This document shows, piece by piece, positions 5,261 to 7,897 of a stretch of DNA of 7,897 nucleotides (its first letter is position 1; each line of letters starts with the position of its first letter). This DNA comes from Coriobacteriaceae bacterium (GTDB lineage: Bacteria; Actinomycetota; Coriobacteriia; Coriobacteriales; Eggerthellaceae), in assembly GCA_015062635.1 (NCBI GenBank), contig SUUF01000079.1, positions 1,195 through 9,091 on the forward strand, written 5' to 3'. A program made the position numbers and the translations under genes. Under the pieces are notes generated by a model, which saw only the letters and a list, made by a program, of their open reading frames with translations, did no database searches and was not told the DNA's origin.

Positions 5261-7876
5261 TTACAGCGCGACCGGAACCCATTTTTCAGTTGTAGCGCCG
5301 GTCGAGACACGCTGCGTCAACGCCGCATTCGCCTTCGCGCTTCCCTTAATGCTCAACACCTTGCCGGAGGCACGGTTTATGAAGGTCAGGCGGTTCTTGC
5401 TATCGACGCTGATGCGCCACTGCTGTGCCTTTGCGGTGGTCTTCTTGGCTTGAACGATTGCCGCGCCCGCCTTCTTGCTTGACCCCTTCGGTTTCAGGAC
5501 CTTCTTCGTCTTCACGATCTTTATCCGGTAGTAATTCCCCGACTTCGAAAATTTCACCGCCGAGGCGTTCGCCTGGCTCTTCTTCCATACCACCGCTTGC
5601 GATTTCTTCGCTTTGGAATGCCCTTGCGCATCGAGATACAGCTTGCTGTTCTTCGCGGATTTCAGCAGGTAAGACCCTGATAGCTTATAGACCGTGATCT
5701 TGAACGCCTTTACCTTGTTACCCGATTCATCGTATACGGCGACCTTGGCCTTTCCGGCTTTCTTGGCCTTCACGGTTACGCCATCGCGGGCAATAGCCAC
5801 CACACTCGACCCGGAGACCACCTTCAGGGTGGCATGCTTCAATTTCCAGGCAGAGGTGGAGCCTACGGGCATGCGGGTTGCACCCGCGGTATACGATGGC
5901 TTTGCGATGCTTGAAGTGGAAGCGGCGGTCTTCGTCGTTGAGTCGTCGGATGCATCGCCTTCGGGCAATATCACCTCGGATACCCAATCGCGCCGCGGAA
6001 GCGCGGTAAAACCCGACGCATCGAATGAACCGGTGGTCTCGCCGGCTTTTTTCACCGCAGCATAGGCGTCGACTTCGCCATAGCCGGTCTCGGCATCGAA
6101 CCCGGTGTTACCGGAACTCGTTCCGAGGTCTTTCGCGGTGTTGAGCACGATATCAACCGCCTCCTGGGCACTCAACTGCGGGTTTATCGCAAATTCGAGC
6201 GCGAGCACCGCCGCCACATGTGGGGCGGCCATCGAGGTGCCGGTCTTGTTCGCATATTTCTTCGTGTTTGACGGATACGTGCTGTAGATATCCGTACCGG
6301 GAGCAGAGAGGTCCTTGGCTGTCTCCACCACCCCGTCGATGGTCCGGTTGTAATTGGAATTCGAGCTTCTCACCACCCCGTCATCAGATGTTGACGACTT
6401 CTTCAGGTTGATGACCGAAACTATCTTTTCATAATCGCTCGGGTAATTATCGGTGGGCAGGGTCACATCGCTCCCCGCATTGCCCGCCGACCCGACGGTG
6501 ACGATGCCGGCGTCATACGCCTTATCGATGCATTTCTTGAGGCCTGCATCGACTTTCAATGATTGTCCTGTAACACCCACGCTCATGTTGACAACGCGTA
6601 TGTTGTATTGCGCTTGATGGTTCAAGACGTAGTCGTACGCGGCAAGGAGGGTTGATGTATACGCCTTGCCGTCATCGGTGAATACCTTGATGGGGACAAT
6701 CTTTTGGCTGCATGCCACACCTGCTATGCCGATGCCGTTGTTCGCCTGGGCTGCGATGATGCCGGCAACATGTGTGCCATGTCCATACGAATCGTTACCG
6801 GTATCGTTTACCTCGGGAACTTTGCTGGGGTCATCCCCGGATGTTGCCACCGCATTGAATGCAGCGATGCCATCACCTGTCTCGATGAAACTTCCCGTAA
6901 GGTCTTCATGATTCACATTGAAGCCCTCATCGATGATGGCAACAGACACCGGGGTCGCTTTCGCTTCTTCCAACACATACCACGCCTGCGGTGCGCGGAT
7001 GCCCTCTAACGCCCACTGCTGCTTGAAACCAGGATCATTGGGAGTGAGCGCTTCGATCTTGCCTTCCTGATCCCCTTCATCCTCCCCATCAGGCTCGGTG
7101 GTATTACCGGAATCAGCAGGATCGGCCACTTCGTCGTCAGCAGGGTCGGCATCGGCATCGGTGGCGACCTCGTTTTGGAAGGGAATCGATTCACCACCAT
7201 CATCAGCGGCTTCGCCATCAGAGGAATCTCTTTGCTCTTCTAAGGAAAGGGTATCATCATCCTCGACAACACTCCCTTCCGCATCATCCTCCACCACTGT
7301 ATCTATCCCAGAAGGCAAAGTGCCATCGGAATCGTCTTTGGTATCGAGCTGGTTATCCAACAGGTCGGCATCATCATCCGCTTCCTGCAAGTAGTAGACG
7401 AAATCGGGTTGCGCATGCTCGACGACATCATTGTCTTCCAAGGTGTCAAGCGCGTCCTCGACGGCCATATCGTGAGGTAATTGCACGGTATACAGATTGG
7501 CGGTTGTTGCGGTCACGTTATCGGGTGACACCCCGAGAGCCGCCGCAATCTCTTCCGCACCGACCCCATCCGATGGGCGAACGAGCACGACATCTTCCCG
7601 ATATGACATGCCATCGTATTGAGCCTCGGTCACCGGGGAAGATGCCCTGTCGTCGTCTTCAGCGCTTGTCATGTTTCCATCATCGTTTTCCTCGATGGAA
7701 ACCGAGGAACCGGCATACCGAGCAGCAAGATCAGCGCCGCGGCTTACGAAAGCGGCGCCGGAATCGTTGAACGTTTCTTGCGGGGAATCAGCGCATGACG
7801 CAAGTAGCAAGGAAGACAGGAGGCAGCATACGAACACGAGGAGCGTCATTAGGTATCGTGCCTGTCGGGTACGCAC
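5261..7876 (-). CDS. Lipoprotein subtilisin-family (S8) serine protease with Ig-like and ricin-type C-terminal domains
   Basis: 871 residues. The start is GTG 7876, set by AGGAGGTG six bases upstream. Residues 1-28 are a lipoprotein signal: basic start, hydrophobic core, lipobox LASC with lipidated Cys28. Residues about 84-163 resemble a subtilase prodomain (DVVLVRPSDG to VEHAQPDFVY). Residues 165-277 are a very acidic linker: 44 Asp/Glu among 113 residues against 3 Lys/Arg. The S8 domain spans about 278-611. Its triad is Asp316 (AIIDEGFNVNHEDL), His366 (YGHGTHVAGI) and Ser548 (GTSMAAPHVAA), with oxyanion Asn466 (SAGNAG). All are intact, so an active extracellular endoprotease is expected. 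Residues about 664-731 look like a bacterial Ig-like (BIG2-type) domain. Residues about 732-871 resemble a ricin-type beta-trefoil, with QQW at 818-820 and a final TEKW. This tail is Lys rich and may bind glycans or anionic wall polymers. Convergent with the dehydrogenase operon; its promoter lies beyond the right edge. Substrate unknown. Confidence 0.95.
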   Translation of the reverse strand: MRTRQARYLMTLLVFVCCLLSSLLLASCADSPQETFNDSGAAFVSRGADLAARYAGSSVSIEENDDGNMTSAEDDDRASSPVTEAQYDGMSYREDVVLVRPSDGVGAEEIAAALGVSPDNVTATTANLYTVQLPHDMAVEDALDTLEDNDVVEHAQPDFVYYLQEADDDADLLDNQLDTKDDSDGTLPSGIDTVVEDDAEGSVVEDDDTLSLEEQRDSSDGEAADDGGESIPFQNEVATDADADPADDEVADPADSGNTTEPDGEDEGDQEGKIEALTPNDPGFKQQWALEGIRAPQAWYVLEEAKATPVSVAIIDEGFNVNHEDLTGSFIETGDGIAAFNAVATSGDDPSKVPEVNDTGNDSYGHGTHVAGIIAAQANNGIGIAGVACSQKIVPIKVFTDDGKAYTSTLLAAYDYVLNHQAQYNIRVVNMSVGVTGQSLKVDAGLKKCIDKAYDAGIVTVGSAGNAGSDVTLPTDNYPSDYEKIVSVINLKKSSTSDDGVVRSSNSNYNRTIDGVVETAKDLSAPGTDIYSTYPSNTKKYANKTGTSMAAPHVAAVLALEFAINPQLSAQEAVDIVLNTAKDLGTSSGNTGFDAETGYGEVDAYAAVKKAGETTGSFDASGFTALPRRDWVSEVILPEGDASDDSTTKTAASTSSIAKPSYTAGATRMPVGSTSAWKLKHATLKVVSGSSVVAIARDGVTVKAKKAGKAKVAVYDESGNKVKAFKITVYKLSGSYLLKSAKNSKLYLDAQGHSKAKKSQAVVWKKSQANASAVKFSKSGNYYRIKIVKTKKVLKPKGSSKKAGAAIVQAKKTTAKAQQWRISVDSKNRLTFINRASGKVLSIKGSAKANAALTQRVSTGATTEKWVPVAL
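6984..7384 (-). other. Acid-rich low-complexity segment inside the subtilase gene
   Basis: This part of the subtilase gene encodes approximately residues 165-298. The strongly acidic stretch is 165-277, made of Asp/Glu clusters such as EADDDADLL, VVEDDAEG and DGEDEGDQEG. The codons stay in frame throughout and no stop interrupts it, so this is a real linker and not a frameshift artefact. Confidence 0.7.
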
Positions 7877-7882
7877 TCGTCA

Positions 7883-7890
7883 CACCTCCT
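7883..7890 (-). promoter_or_regulatory. Ribosome binding site AGGAGGTG that fixes the GTG start of the subtilase
   Basis: AGGAGGTG on the minus strand is a near-full match to the 16S anti-Shine-Dalgarno sequence and lies six bases before GTG 7876. It supports this start, which adds the basic MRTRQAR n-region in front of the lipoprotein signal, over the internal ATG at residue 10. Confidence 0.85.
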
Positions 7891-7897
7891 AGAAATG

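Noticed and set aside
1..7897. Search for tRNA, rRNA, CRISPR arrays, riboswitch cores and insertion sequences
   Set aside because: No cloverleaf with a TTCRA arm, no regularly spaced direct repeats with unique spacers, no transposase motif and no riboswitch core that I could recognise by eye.

Overview
The window looks like a piece of a high-GC, anaerobic actinobacterial chromosome, most likely from class Coriobacteriia (Eggerthellaceae-type). The clues are GC-rich codon use, purine-rich Shine-Dalgarno sites next to GTG starts, a Lys-rich Ig-like plus ricin-type tail on an exported protease, and a surface-protein signal segment of the basic-patch/GKxxSVxL type. This placement is by recognition, not by a search. 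I see no RNA gene, CRISPR array, transposase, phage gene or integration site.

Layout, left to right. Positions 1-500 (minus) hold the N-terminal part of a secreted, Ala/Glu/Arg-repeat surface protein that runs off the left edge. Positions 757-1770 (minus) encode an FMN-dependent alpha-hydroxy-acid oxidase-like enzyme with an unusual N-terminal four-cysteine cluster. Positions 1903-3264 (minus) encode a single-pass membrane protein with an extracellular C39-type papain-fold peptidase domain. Positions 3471-4049 and 4064-5194 (plus) form a two-gene operon: an unrecognised 192-residue acidic protein, then an NAD(P)-dependent malate/L-lactate-type dehydrogenase. This operon ends at a strong intrinsic terminator at 5212-5248. 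Positions 5261-7876 (minus) encode an 871-residue lipoprotein subtilisin-family protease that converges on that terminator.

The longest gene-free stretch is 501-756 (256 bp). It holds a hairpin (652-682) and the untranslated leader of the left-edge gene. The 3265-3470 interval is a divergent control region with a leaderless-type -10 box for the peptidase gene, a C-tract cluster, a perfect 9-bp dyad and a -10 box for the plus-strand operon.

Functionally there are two themes. Three gene products are envelope or exported proteins: the repeat protein, the C39 membrane protein and the lipoprotein subtilase. Two are cytoplasmic 2-hydroxy/2-keto acid redox enzymes of unrelated folds, one flavin-dependent and one nicotinamide-dependent. 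Nothing in the sequence proves that they share a pathway. I do not see a clear multi-gene novel system. The most interesting unknowns are the acidic protein co-transcribed with the dehydrogenase, the cysteine cluster on the flavoenzyme, and the charge-segregated architecture of the subtilase.
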